Source of the DNA: Leptospira hartskeerlii
GTDB taxonomy: Bacteria; Spirochaetota; Leptospiria; Leptospirales; Leptospiraceae
NCBI RefSeq assembly: GCF_002811475.1
Contig: NZ_NPDL01000002.1
Coordinates: 466,362-530,361 of the forward strand
Length of the DNA: 64,000 nucleotides
Reading direction: 5' to 3'
The position numbers and the translations under genes were made by a program. Positions 27,082 through 35,488 of this stretch are shown in pieces. The first letter of the stretch is position 1, and each line of letters starts with the position of its first letter. A model generated the notes under the pieces. That model searched no databases and had not been told where the DNA came from. It was given only the letters and a program-made list of their open reading frames with translations.

Positions 27082-29004
27082 ATGAGAAAACACGAATTCA
27101 GGAATCTTGTACCTATCGGACTGATGATCCTCATCGGTCTAGGATACGGATGTAAGGGCGGGGCTGCAACTGCTGCGCTCGCTTCGGACGCGGCAAAACG
27201 TGTATATGTGGCGCCGGGAGAGAAGGATGAAGTCTATGCCTTCCTTTCCGGAGGATTTAGCGGGCAGATGTCGGTCTATGGAATTCCTTCTACCCGTTTA
27301 TTCAAGATCATTCCAGTCTTCTCGGTCTTTCCAGAGAACGGTTATGGATATGATGAAGAAACTAAGAATATGCTTAGAACCACTCATGGATATATTCCTT
27401 GGGACGATAGTCACCATATAGAAGCATCCATGACGGACGGAAAGCAGGATGGTCGTTGGTTGTTCTTGAATGCAAACAACACACCTAGACTTGCTCGGAT
27501 CGATTTGAAGTCTTTTGAGACTAAAGAGATCATCGAGATCCCGAACAGTGCGGGTAACCATGCTTCTCCATTCGCTACTGAAAATACCGAGTATCTGATG
27601 GCGGCGACTCGTTTCTCCGTTCCGATCCCTCAGGCAAGTGTTCCAATAGAAAATTTTTCTAAAGGAGATTTTAAAGGAACAGTCACCATGGTGAAGGTAG
27701 ATCCTAAATCAGGAAGACTTTCTCTTGAACTTCAAATACTTGTACCAGGTTTCGATTACGATCTATCACATTGTGGAAAAGGAAAATCGCACGACTGGTG
27801 CTTCTTCACTTCTTATAACTCTGAACAAGCATATAAGATGATAGAGGTAGGAGCTTCCAAGAATGATAAAGATTATATCTTAGCATTCAACTGGGTTCGC
27901 GCTAAACAATGTTTGGACCAAGGAAAAGCGTCTAACTTCGGCGGAGAATATTATAGAAATTATCTACCGGAGAACCAACCAGCCATTTCCGAAAAGTTAA
28001 GTGGAGTGAAAATGCTTCAACCTAAGGACTGTCCGGGAGTTATGTATTACATGCCAACTCCTAAGAGTCCTCACGGAACAGACGTGGATCCTACGGGAGA
28101 ATATATCGTAGGAGGAGGAAAACTTGCTACAGTTATTCCGGTTCACTCTTTCTCTAAACTTATGGATGTGAAGGATAAACCTGAACATAGATCAGGAATG
28201 ATCATGGATATCCCGATCTTAAAATACGAGTCCACTCTTGCTGGAGAAGTAAAGAAGCCTTGTTTAGGTCCTTTACACACCGAGTTTGATGGAAAGGGAT
28301 ATGCTTATACTTCCTGTTTCGTAAGTTCGGAAGTTGTAAAATGGGAATTGGGAACCTGGGAAGTGCAGCAACATCTACCTGCTTACTATAGTGTTGGTCA
28401 CCTTTCTATCGTAGGAGGAAGTTCCAAAGATCCATACGGAAAATATCTGATCGCATTGAATAAGATCACTAAGGATAGATATCTTCCAGTAGGTATGGAG
28501 TTACCTCAGAGTGCTCAGCTCTACGATATTTCCGGAGGTAAAGCGGAACTACTTTCCGATTTCCCTACGGTGGGAGAACCTCACTATTCTCAAATGATCC
28601 CTGCAAAACTTCTCATGGATAAGGCAGCAAAAATTTATCCGTTAGAAGAAAATAAACATCCTTATGCGATCAAGAATGAGAAGGATGCGAGAGTTGTTCG
28701 GGAAGGAAATACCGTTCGTGTATATATGACACAGATACGTTCTCACTTTAAACCGGACACAATCGAAGTAAAAAGTGGAGACACAGTATTCTTCCATGTG
28801 ACTAACTTGGAACAAGACTTTGATATTCCACACGGTTTTGCAGTGAGTGGGGCGCCTGAAATGCCTAACCTTCTGATCATGCCGGGACAGACCAGGACTT
28901 TCAAATGGAAAGCACCTAAGCCTGGAATATATCCGTTCTACTGCACGGATTTCTGTTCGGCTCTACACCAAGAAATGCAGCAGTACATAAGGGTGCTTCC
29001 TTAA
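27082..29004 (+). CDS. nosZ: Nitrous oxide reductase, clade II (Sec-type)
   Basis: 640 residues. Reduces N2O to N2 in the periplasm. An N-terminal seven-bladed propeller holds the CuZ histidines (DDSHH near residue 110 and further His such as LSHCGKGKSHDW, SPHGTDVDP and GPLHTEFD). The C-terminal cupredoxin domain holds the CuA site: His 584 in IPHGF, and C-x3-C-x3-H-x2-M at Cys 621, Cys 625, His 629 and Met 632. The export signal is a short Sec/lipoprotein type (ILIGLGYGC), not a twin-arginine signal, which marks clade II enzymes. GGAGG precedes the ATG. No nitrite or nitric oxide reductase genes are in this window. Confidence 0.96.
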   Translation: MRKHEFRNLVPIGLMILIGLGYGCKGGAATAALASDAAKRVYVAPGEKDEVYAFLSGGFSGQMSVYGIPSTRLFKIIPVFSVFPENGYGYDEETKNMLRTTHGYIPWDDSHHIEASMTDGKQDGRWLFLNANNTPRLARIDLKSFETKEIIEIPNSAGNHASPFATENTEYLMAATRFSVPIPQASVPIENFSKGDFKGTVTMVKVDPKSGRLSLELQILVPGFDYDLSHCGKGKSHDWCFFTSYNSEQAYKMIEVGASKNDKDYILAFNWVRAKQCLDQGKASNFGGEYYRNYLPENQPAISEKLSGVKMLQPKDCPGVMYYMPTPKSPHGTDVDPTGEYIVGGGKLATVIPVHSFSKLMDVKDKPEHRSGMIMDIPILKYESTLAGEVKKPCLGPLHTEFDGKGYAYTSCFVSSEVVKWELGTWEVQQHLPAYYSVGHLSIVGGSSKDPYGKYLIALNKITKDRYLPVGMELPQSAQLYDISGGKAELLSDFPTVGEPHYSQMIPAKLLMDKAAKIYPLEENKHPYAIKNEKDARVVREGNTVRVYMTQIRSHFKPDTIEVKSGDTVFFHVTNLEQDFDIPHGFAVSGAPEMPNLLIMPGQTRTFKWKAPKPGIYPFYCTDFCSALHQEMQQYIRVLP

Positions 29005-29016
29005 ACGAGGGATCTT

Positions 29017-29625
29017 ATGCAGAAACTTCTCTTAAAGAAGATCTCCAAAATGAACCGACTCCTAATTTTAGGAGTCGGTCTTTTGTTGGTATCAGTTTAT
29101 TTTTTGCCGATCTGGCATATCTCCTTGGATGCTCCTCAGTATCCGGAGGGTTTAGGAATGAAGATCTGGATCGATAAGATCACCGGCTCTTCTACTTATG
29201 ATCTTCAGAATATCAATCTTCTGAATCATTATATAGGAATGCATGAGATAGTTTCGGAATCCGTTCCTGAACTGTTGTTTATGCCCTATGTATTAGGATT
29301 TCTGATATTCGGGGCATTCGTAACTTTTCTATATCCGAGAGTATATCTTACAATTTTAGGAATTCTGAATATTATAATATTAGGGATCCTGGGAATGTAT
29401 GATTTTTGGAGATGGGAATATAATTACGGACATAACCTGAATCCGGATGCTCCAATCGTGGTTCCGGGAATGGCGTATCAACCTCCACTTTTGGGATGCA
29501 AGGAAATGTTAAATATTACAGCCTGCAGTTTTCCTTCTTGGGGAGGGATTATTCTGTTTGCATCTCTTGGAATTCTGGCCTTTATCGTATGGAATGAGAA
29601 GAGGAGGATGGATGTTTCGAAATAG
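29017..29625 (+). CDS. nos-operon integral membrane protein (NosB-like position)
   Basis: 202 residues with about four membrane helices and a periplasmic loop region (HISLDAPQYPEGLGMKIWIDKITG). Genes of this size and topology follow nosZ in many clade II clusters, where one is called nosB, but I assign only by position and topology. ATG 29017 has ACGAGG upstream; ATG 29050 (MNRLLILG) is an alternative. An 11-bp hairpin followed by T4 lies inside the first codons and may limit transcription past nosZ. The 3' end overlaps nosL. Confidence 0.75.
   Translation: MQKLLLKKISKMNRLLILGVGLLLVSVYFLPIWHISLDAPQYPEGLGMKIWIDKITGSSTYDLQNINLLNHYIGMHEIVSESVPELLFMPYVLGFLIFGAFVTFLYPRVYLTILGILNIIILGILGMYDFWRWEYNYGHNLNPDAPIVVPGMAYQPPLLGCKEMLNITACSFPSWGGIILFASLGILAFIVWNEKRRMDVSK
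29054..29084 (+). terminator. Hairpin plus T-run just after nosZ, inside the next gene (possible attenuator)
   Basis: Perfect 11-bp stem ACCGACTCCTA / TAGGAGTCGGT (29054-29064 and 29069-29079), loop ATTT, then CTTTT. It has the form of an intrinsic terminator but lies within coding sequence, 50 bp past the nosZ stop. Confidence 0.5.
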
Positions 29626-30049
29626 ATCCGGTTTCCCGGTTATCATCTTGTTGTCAGTATCAATCTCGGTTTTCTGTTCTAAAAGAGAACCGATCCTTCC
29701 TGAATTTGGAAGAGAGCTTTGTGCTCATTGTTCAATGGCAATCGTGGATAAACGTTTCCACGCTCAGTTGTTAACCGAAAAAGGGAGAAGGTACTATTTC
29801 GATTCCATAGAATGTTCTCATTCTTTCGAAAAGTCAGCAGGAAATTCTTCCGGAACTATTTGGTTTGCGGATTTTGAAAATCCGGACCGAATGGTCCCTA
29901 AAGAAGCGGCAGTATTGGTCCGTTCTTCGGAACTGCGTTCACCAATGGGAGAAGGTCTTGCGGCATTCTCCTCTTTGGAACGGGCAAAGAATTTTTTGAA
30001 CACTCATAAAGGCTCTATTTGGAGTCAGAACGATGAAAAAGATCATTGA
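29612..30049 (+). CDS. nosL: NosL copper chaperone lipoprotein
   Basis: 145 residues from ATG 29612, which has GAGGAGG just upstream and overlaps the end of the previous gene; the longer opening at 29558 is a shadow. Signal ends ISVFC (Cys 22, lipobox). The mature protein carries the NosL copper motif C-A-H-C-S-M (Cys 37, Cys 40, Met 42) and continues RFHAQLLTEKGRRYYFDSIEC. NosL delivers Cu(I) for assembly of the CuZ centre of NosZ. It overlaps nosD by 17 bp. Confidence 0.92.
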   Translation: MFRNRSGFPVIILLSVSISVFCSKREPILPEFGRELCAHCSMAIVDKRFHAQLLTEKGRRYYFDSIECSHSFEKSAGNSSGTIWFADFENPDRMVPKEAAVLVRSSELRSPMGEGLAAFSSLERAKNFLNTHKGSIWSQNDEKDH

Positions 30050-31319
30050 TTTGAATAATGGGACTTTTCGGATCAACTTCGGATTTTCACTATTTGTTGC
30101 CTTCTTCATATTTTGTTTAACCCCATCCGAGATTTTTTCCAGAGAAATAGAAGTATGTAAAGAGAAGTGTAACTTCTCCTCTATTCAATCAGCGATTAAT
30201 TCAGCAAGTCCTGGAGATATAATCCGGGTTAGAAAAGGCCTCTATCAGGAAGGTATGATATCGATCTCAAAACCTTTAGTTTTGGAAGGTTCTACCGGAG
30301 TAGTTTTGGATGGACTGAAAGAAAAACATGTACTGGATATTCGATCAAATAATGTTACAATCCGAGGTTTTAGTATCACAGGAAGTGGAGTTTCCGATAC
30401 CTCCGAGTATGCGGGAATACATGCGGAAAAAATAAAGTTTTGTGCAATAGAGAATAATACTTTTGAGGACAATGCATACGCTATCTATCTGGCAGAAGTA
30501 GAGGATTGTGTTGTTCGTAGGAATACCTCTTCGGGAAATGCGATAAACGAAGTCTCCGGAGGTAATGGGATCCATCTTTGGTCTTCAAAAGCGATAAGAA
30601 TAGAAGGGAACGAACTAAAAAAACATAGAGATGGGATCTATCTCGAATTTTCAAGTAATCTAAAGATAGAGGAAAATTTTTCCCACGATAATATCCGTTA
30701 TGGAATGCACTTTATGTTTTCTTCGGATAATGATTTTAGGGGCAATAGGTTTGAAAACAACTCTGCTGGAGTTGCGGTGATGTATAGTAAAAATATACTC
30801 ATCGAAAATAACCGCTTCGAGGATAATTGGGGAGATAGTTCTTACGGACTCTTGCTAAAAGAAATCTCGGACAGTATTCTTACAAAAAATGCATTCGTAC
30901 ATAATACCGTTGCAATCTTCGCAGACGGATGCAATCGAAATTATTTTACTCACAATGATCTGAAAGATAACGGATGGGGAGTGAGAATATTAGGTAATAG
31001 CGAATCTAATCAATTTGTGCAGAATGAATTCAAAGAGAATGTATTTGATATTAGCACAAATACCAAACACAGCACGAATTCGTTTAAAGAGAATTATTGG
31101 GATAGTTACGACGGTTACGATCTGGATCTGGACAAATTCGGGGATATTCCGCATAAGCCTGTCCACTTTTTTGGATATTGGGTAGTAGTTTATCCTTTTC
31201 TAATGGTTCTTTATAATTCTCCCGTAGTGAATTTTTTACAGGCGATTGAAAAAGCATTTCCAATAGTTACTCCAATAGATCTGGAAGATCCAAAACCGAA
31301 AATGAGGGGCCATGTATGA
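30033..31319 (+). CDS. nosD: NosD periplasmic copper-processing protein
   Basis: 428 residues. Signal peptide FSLFVAFFIFCLTPSEIFS, then a right-handed parallel beta-helix of the CASH family: SIQSAINSASPGDIIRVRKGLYQE followed by many NxxIxxNxF turns (IENNTFEDNAYAIYL, IEGNELKKHRDGIYLE, YGMHFMFSSDNDFRGNRFENN). Length and repeats match NosD, which with NosF and NosY is needed to mature the copper centres of NosZ. It overlaps nosF in ATGA at 31316. Confidence 0.93.
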   Translation: MKKIIDLNNGTFRINFGFSLFVAFFIFCLTPSEIFSREIEVCKEKCNFSSIQSAINSASPGDIIRVRKGLYQEGMISISKPLVLEGSTGVVLDGLKEKHVLDIRSNNVTIRGFSITGSGVSDTSEYAGIHAEKIKFCAIENNTFEDNAYAIYLAEVEDCVVRRNTSSGNAINEVSGGNGIHLWSSKAIRIEGNELKKHRDGIYLEFSSNLKIEENFSHDNIRYGMHFMFSSDNDFRGNRFENNSAGVAVMYSKNILIENNRFEDNWGDSSYGLLLKEISDSILTKNAFVHNTVAIFADGCNRNYFTHNDLKDNGWGVRILGNSESNQFVQNEFKENVFDISTNTKHSTNSFKENYWDSYDGYDLDLDKFGDIPHKPVHFFGYWVVVYPFLMVLYNSPVVNFLQAIEKAFPIVTPIDLEDPKPKMRGHV

Positions 31320-32026
31320 TGCAGGTAAAAGATTTAACCGTTCAGTATGGAAAATCGCTCGCAGTTAAGGGGGTTTCCTTCGATGCGGAAGAGGGAAATA
31401 TTCTATCTTTGATCGGTCCCAACGGTTCCGGAAAAAGTTCCGTACTCAAAAGTATCGTAGGTTTAGTAAAACCTGTCCAAGGAAAGATAGAGTTTAAAGG
31501 AAAAGAAGAAGGTAACACGAATTCCAAGATCGGATACATGCCCCAAGCTCCTCTGTTCCCTAAGAATGTAAAGGTGTCCGAGCTAGTTGATTTCTTGAAA
31601 CGTTTGGAATTTTCCGATCCGAAAGAATTCCAGGAACTGTTCGATCTACTAGGTTTAAAGGATTATGAAAACGTAAAGTTTGGATCCTTATCCGGTGGAA
31701 CGAAACAAAAAGTCAATATTCTGCAATGCTTTTCAATTCGCAAGCCTGTGTATATCGTGGATGAGCCTACTGCTAGTTTGGATCCTTATATTTCGAATCT
31801 TTTAAAGGAAATATTACTCCGAAAAAAGAAAGATGGGGCATTACTTGTTTTCTCCACTCATATCTTAAGCGAAGTAGAAGAGATCGCAGATCGTTTTTTA
31901 CTAATGTCGGAAGGTTCTCTGTTGATCGACGATTCTCCTGAAAATTTCATAAAGAACAAAGACAAAGGGAATCTTCAAAACACGTTAATGGAATTTTGGA
32001 ATAAGGAGTATTCAGAGAGAAGATGA
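31316..32026 (+). CDS. nosF: NosF ABC transporter ATPase
   Basis: 236 residues. Walker A GPNGSGKSS, Q-loop (MPQAPLFP), signature LSGGTKQK, Walker B VYIVDEPTASLD and the switch His in FSTH are all intact. It powers the NosDFY assembly machine at the cytoplasmic membrane. It overlaps both nosD and nosY by four bases (ATGA), so expression is tightly coupled. Confidence 0.93.
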   Translation: MMQVKDLTVQYGKSLAVKGVSFDAEEGNILSLIGPNGSGKSSVLKSIVGLVKPVQGKIEFKGKEEGNTNSKIGYMPQAPLFPKNVKVSELVDFLKRLEFSDPKEFQELFDLLGLKDYENVKFGSLSGGTKQKVNILQCFSIRKPVYIVDEPTASLDPYISNLLKEILLRKKKDGALLVFSTHILSEVEEIADRFLLMSEGSLLIDDSPENFIKNKDKGNLQNTLMEFWNKEYSERR

Positions 32027-32808
32027 ATGAATTGATCCTATTCGAGCTAAGAGAAAATATCAGAAGCAAATGGATGTTTGTGTTTGCAGGCTTTCTTGCA
32101 ATTTCCGCCGGAGCGCTCAACTATTTCGGAGATGAAAGTGGTGGAAGATTGGTTGTAAGCCAAATGAATCTGGTTTTATTCGTAGTTCCTTTGTTCTCCA
32201 TCACATTTGCCGGATTGACATTTAACGATTCACTCCCTTTTGCAGAAGTGCTTCTTTCCAAATCATTAAATAGATCCCAATATTTTTTTGGAAAATTTTG
32301 CGGTGTAAGTTTATCTCTTTTTTTAAGTTTTCTGGTGGGGCTGGGAATTCCGGGAGTTCCTCTGTTTTTCAGTGAGCCCAAACTTGCGATCCTATTTCTT
32401 GAACTGGTCCTTTTCGGAACTATACTGATCTTAGTATTCGTTTCTCTGGGATTTTTATTAGCTTCTTTTTTTAAAAAAGGAGAATTAATCGTTTCCGGCG
32501 CCTTACTTATCTGGCTGTATTTCTTTTTACTTTTCGATTCATTCGTATTTATGTTGAGTATCTATTTGGGGGATTATCCCGTAGAGATCCCTGCGTTACT
32601 TGTCATTCTGTTTAATCCGGTCGATCTGGTAAGGATCTTGATCATTCTTCAGACAAAGGCTTCCGTGTTACTCGGATTTTCGGGAGCGTTCCTGATTAGA
32701 AGCCTGGGCACTTCGGTTGTAGTGTTATTATCCATTTTGTTTTTGGCTTTTTGGGTTATGATGCCTCTGACCATTTCTTACAAAAGATTTTTAGTTCGAA
32801 ACTTTTAA
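32023..32808 (+). CDS. nosY: NosY ABC transporter permease
   Basis: 261 residues with six predicted membrane helices, ABC-2 type. Conserved FELRENIRSKW at the N-terminus and the TFNDSLPFAEVLLSKSLNRSQYFFGKF coupling region match NosY. It forms the membrane part of NosDFY for copper-centre assembly. Last gene of the operon, followed by a strong terminator shared with the converging gene. Confidence 0.9.
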   Translation: MNELILFELRENIRSKWMFVFAGFLAISAGALNYFGDESGGRLVVSQMNLVLFVVPLFSITFAGLTFNDSLPFAEVLLSKSLNRSQYFFGKFCGVSLSLFLSFLVGLGIPGVPLFFSEPKLAILFLELVLFGTILILVFVSLGFLLASFFKKGELIVSGALLIWLYFFLLFDSFVFMLSIYLGDYPVEIPALLVILFNPVDLVRILIILQTKASVLLGFSGAFLIRSLGTSVVVLLSILFLAFWVMMPLTISYKRFLVRNF

Positions 32809-32812
32809 GAAA

Positions 32813-32851
32813 GAAGAAGGCCCGCAATGCAAACTGATTCGGGCCTTCTTC
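32813..32851. terminator. Convergent intrinsic terminator between nosY and the outer-membrane protein gene
   Basis: Perfect 12-bp inverted repeat GAAGAAGGCCCG / CGGGCCTTCTTC with a 15-nt loop. T-rich sequence follows on the minus strand, and the plus-strand right arm is itself CT-rich. Confidence 0.8.
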
Positions 32852-32860
32852 GATTATATA

Positions 32861-34018
32861 TTAATTCAGATCATAACGAACAAATACATTGAACATTGTT
32901 TGCATGGCGAGCTGAGGTCCGTTCAGATGTTGGTGGAAGGGTTTTCCTGCTTCGAACCCGAATCGAATTCCTTCTCCTAAGAGGAAGTTCATACCGACTA
33001 ACGCGTCCGTGCGATTTCCACCTTGTCGATTCGGATCGTTTTGAGGATCCATCTTAGGATCTAATGAACCGTCTTGTCCTTTGATATTGTCCCAATAAAC
33101 TGCTTGCACCCGGATCGAAACGCTTGTCCAAGAAAATATGGAGTAAGCGATCCAGGAACTTAGTTCGTATATATTCCCAAAACGATATTGGTTCTGATTT
33201 TTGGAACTACGCAGATTGGCATTTCCTCCTAATCCCCAAGAAAATCGATCTAACTTTCCTGAATATGCTATTCCAGGTAAGTAATTGACCGTGCCTGTTC
33301 CTGGTTGCATATTATAAGGAACTTTTTGGTTTCCCATCATCGGCATCCAGTCACGTTCATCAATCGAACCTGTAGGAAGAGAGAGCCCGAAGTTTAAAAA
33401 GAATTCGTGATCATTTCTTTTGAAGATACGATGAGCGGCAGAAAAAGAAATATCCCCAACTCCCCCTGATTTCATTGCAGAAGAATCGAAGTTGCTAGTC
33501 TCCATCATCATTTGGTTTTTTACGACCGGAACCATGAACATGATCATTGTGTCGTCCGAAATTCCATACATTGCACTCGTCATATAACTTTCCATCAGCA
33601 TGGACTTAGGGACTGACATATAACGGTACCCATTGACAGAAGTTTGAGGAATGCTTGGCCCTCCGGTCAGCAGGCTTCCTGTAGGCATGGAAACACTCGG
33701 ATCGAATTGGGGAAACCAAAGAGCTTCGTAGGTTCCCATGGATTTGCTCCCATTCAGAAGACCGGACATCTGCATTCCCATATAACGAAAATCTAAAACC
33801 CAAGAGCCTTTTTTATGCACGTGAGGGAACATTAGTCCTGCAGGAGCAATCTGATCCGCTCTCAATTCATGTTGATGACCTTGGTCTTTGGATTCTTTGC
33901 GGTGATTTGCGTGAGGATCTACCTCTTCGGTAGACTTAGGAACTTCTACCTCATCCGAGAAAATATTCTGAAAAGAAAATATAATTAAAATAATTATTAT
34001 AGAAACGTGATACTTCAT
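32861..34018 (-). CDS. Met/His-rich outer-membrane beta-barrel, probable metal-linked transporter
   Basis: 385 residues. Signal peptide, then a His-rich linker (DPHANHRKESKDQGHQHE) and APAGLMFPHVHKKGSWVLDFRYMGMQMSG. This matches a family whose hallmark is [AP]xGxMxxHxHxxGxxMxxYRxMxMxMxG, often annotated only as 'transporter'. The remainder is a barrel with many Met-Met pairs (MMMETSNFDSS) and an aromatic end (FVRYDLN). Met and His clusters plus its place beside the nos operon suggest copper. An excellent GGAGGTAAT ribosome site precedes the ATG, just after a terminator-like hairpin. Export of excess copper or entry of copper for NosZ are both possible. Confidence 0.75.
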   Translation of the reverse strand: MKYHVSIIIILIIFSFQNIFSDEVEVPKSTEEVDPHANHRKESKDQGHQHELRADQIAPAGLMFPHVHKKGSWVLDFRYMGMQMSGLLNGSKSMGTYEALWFPQFDPSVSMPTGSLLTGGPSIPQTSVNGYRYMSVPKSMLMESYMTSAMYGISDDTMIMFMVPVVKNQMMMETSNFDSSAMKSGGVGDISFSAAHRIFKRNDHEFFLNFGLSLPTGSIDERDWMPMMGNQKVPYNMQPGTGTVNYLPGIAYSGKLDRFSWGLGGNANLRSSKNQNQYRFGNIYELSSWIAYSIFSWTSVSIRVQAVYWDNIKGQDGSLDPKMDPQNDPNRQGGNRTDALVGMNFLLGEGIRFGFEAGKPFHQHLNGPQLAMQTMFNVFVRYDLN

Positions 34019-34041
34019 GATTACCTCCGAGTATCCCTCTC

Positions 34042-34067
34042 AAAAAAAGAGGGCCGCGAAGCGGCCC
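34042..34067 (-). terminator. Intrinsic terminator between two minus-strand genes
   Basis: GGGCCGC-GAA-GCGGCCC (34051-34067) with a seven-base A-run at 34042-34048, which reads as T7 on the minus strand directly after the hairpin. It lies 13 bp after the lipoprotein stop, so it would reduce read-through into the barrel gene. Confidence 0.8.
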
Positions 34068-34079
34068 CAGTGGAAACGA

Positions 34080-34862
34080 TCAATCGACTTGGGACAAAAT
34101 CGAACCAATCGTAAAGGACGTTAGTTTTGCTCCATTCAGAATGAAGCCGACCCGATTTCCGGAATAAGAAGGTACACTCATCATTTGCATGACTGGGAAC
34201 ATCATCATAGAGCTTCGTTCTGATTGGGTCACCTCGGAACATGCTTTTGGCCAGGCATTGATCCATTGTTCAGAACTTGCATATTGAAAATCGATGCAGT
34301 ATGTGTAGTTCGTATCGGGGGACAATGCAGCGGTTCCTTTACTTACCATTTCGAAGTTTCCGGACATATCTGAGTAGAATTGCTCCTTGCTAGAGTCCGT
34401 TAGTCGAAATGCGGGACCTGAAATTGGAGTTCCCGACCCGTAAACATAAGCGGTCAGGCTTCCTCCGGATTTTAAGGAGAAGGAAACTTCTAAATTTGTC
34501 CCTCCATTCGAAGAAGAAAGAACGACATTTCCAGAGCTTGAAAGTGTTGAATCAGAGGAATTACCGCTCAGTCCTTTTTCAAGTTGTGAAGTATTCCCGG
34601 CAAATCCGAGTCCTTCTAAATCACTGGGAGCGCAATTTTGAATATCATATCTTGTGCGCTGAGGATGCACATAAGAAAGAGTATTTGAAATTGGAGTTAA
34701 ACTTTGGATGGAACATCCTGCCTTAGCAGACACTCCGAGAACGAGAGTCTGCATAAGTTGTTGCTCTGAAGAAGTTCCGTTCGACAGGGAACCCAACTGG
34801 GAGCAGTCGAAATGAAAGAGTGCGAGAATAATCGCGGTTATAGAGATATAACGGGATAACAT
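34080..34862 (-). CDS. Putative lipoprotein of the copper-linked cluster
   Basis: 260 residues. Signal ending FHFDC (Cys 20) fits a relaxed lipobox. The mature domain is Ser/Gly-rich with an Ig-like segment (NLEVSFSLKSGGSLTAYVYGSGTPISGPAFRLT). A Met-rich stretch SSMMMFPVMQMMSVPSYSG near the end could bind Cu(I). No family recognised. AAGGAAAG precedes the ATG. It lies between the barrel gene and the Cys/His-rich membrane protein; a terminator follows. Confidence 0.7.
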   Translation of the reverse strand: MLSRYISITAIILALFHFDCSQLGSLSNGTSSEQQLMQTLVLGVSAKAGCSIQSLTPISNTLSYVHPQRTRYDIQNCAPSDLEGLGFAGNTSQLEKGLSGNSSDSTLSSSGNVVLSSSNGGTNLEVSFSLKSGGSLTAYVYGSGTPISGPAFRLTDSSKEQFYSDMSGNFEMVSKGTAALSPDTNYTYCIDFQYASSEQWINAWPKACSEVTQSERSSMMMFPVMQMMSVPSYSGNRVGFILNGAKLTSFTIGSILSQVD

Positions 34863-34941
34863 ATTAACTTTCCTTTATATAGTAAATTGAATACTTAATG
34901 TTTCTCCTGAGCTGCGTGAGCTGTTTTTGGAGACGACAAGG

Positions 34942-35394
34942 TTAGGCAAAGGAAATATGTTTTGGGGGACGTTTTAGTTTTTGGTTATGAGCTTTGGATA
35001 ATTCTCCGGAAGATAGATCCTTCATTTCGAAGGCAGATCCGAGAATTGGAACAATATAAATGCTGGGAACGATTACATAATAGGAGAAAACCCTAATTTG
35101 GGAGAAGATCCGATCTGAATTTTCTTTTTTGCACGCACATTCATGAACTGATGTTTCAGGATCGGAATGACAGTTTGGACGATCCTGTTTTTCGGAACTG
35201 GAAGACTTAGATGCCTCCGTTTTAGTCCTGAAAAAATCATCTTCCTTGCTTGGATGAGTTTCCCGGCTCGAATTGTGATTACAATGGCAGATGGAATTTC
35301 CTAAAAATAGTTTTTCGAATACGCTTCCTTCCGCAGGAACGAGCAAGCGCGGAAAAAAGATCAGAGTTAAAAACCAAGCCGTAATCGTTTTCAT
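34942..35394 (-). CDS. Cys/His-rich membrane protein, probable copper-binding accessory
   Basis: 150 residues. An N-terminal signal or anchor (TAWFLTLIFFPRLLVPAEG) is followed by two metal-ligand clusters: ICHCNH at residues 36-40 and NCHSD...HECACKK at 74-90. A second membrane segment (YYVIVPSIYIVPILG) and a basic tail complete it. No family assigned with confidence; it resembles small Cys/His proteins found in copper operons. It is the first gene of a minus-strand run with the lipoprotein and the barrel, and an FNR/DNR-type box lies 52 bp upstream of its ATG. Confidence 0.7.
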   Translation of the reverse strand: MKTITAWFLTLIFFPRLLVPAEGSVFEKLFLGNSICHCNHNSSRETHPSKEDDFFRTKTEASKSSSSEKQDRPNCHSDPETSVHECACKKENSDRIFSQIRVFSYYVIVPSIYIVPILGSAFEMKDLSSGELSKAHNQKLKRPPKHISFA

Positions 35395-35445
35395 TTAGAG
35401 AGACTCTAATGAATTAAGTTTAACCTCAGATGCGCGTAAAATGCA

Positions 35446-35459
35446 TTGACAGTGATCAA
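35446..35459 (-). promoter_or_regulatory. FNR/DNR-type box of the copper-linked cluster
   Basis: TTGACAGTGATCAA, which differs from the nos operon box only in the spacer (AGTG against CCGTG reading position). A weak minus-strand TAAACT hexamer at 35422-35417 is centred 33 bp away. Confidence 0.65.
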
Positions 35460-35488
35460 TAAAAACCTTTCTGCGATTTTGATTTATC

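Noticed and set aside
29558..29611. Longer N-terminus of NosL
   Set aside because: ATG 29612 has a strong GAGGAGG and directly precedes the lipoprotein signal; the extension is a shadow of the membrane protein gene.
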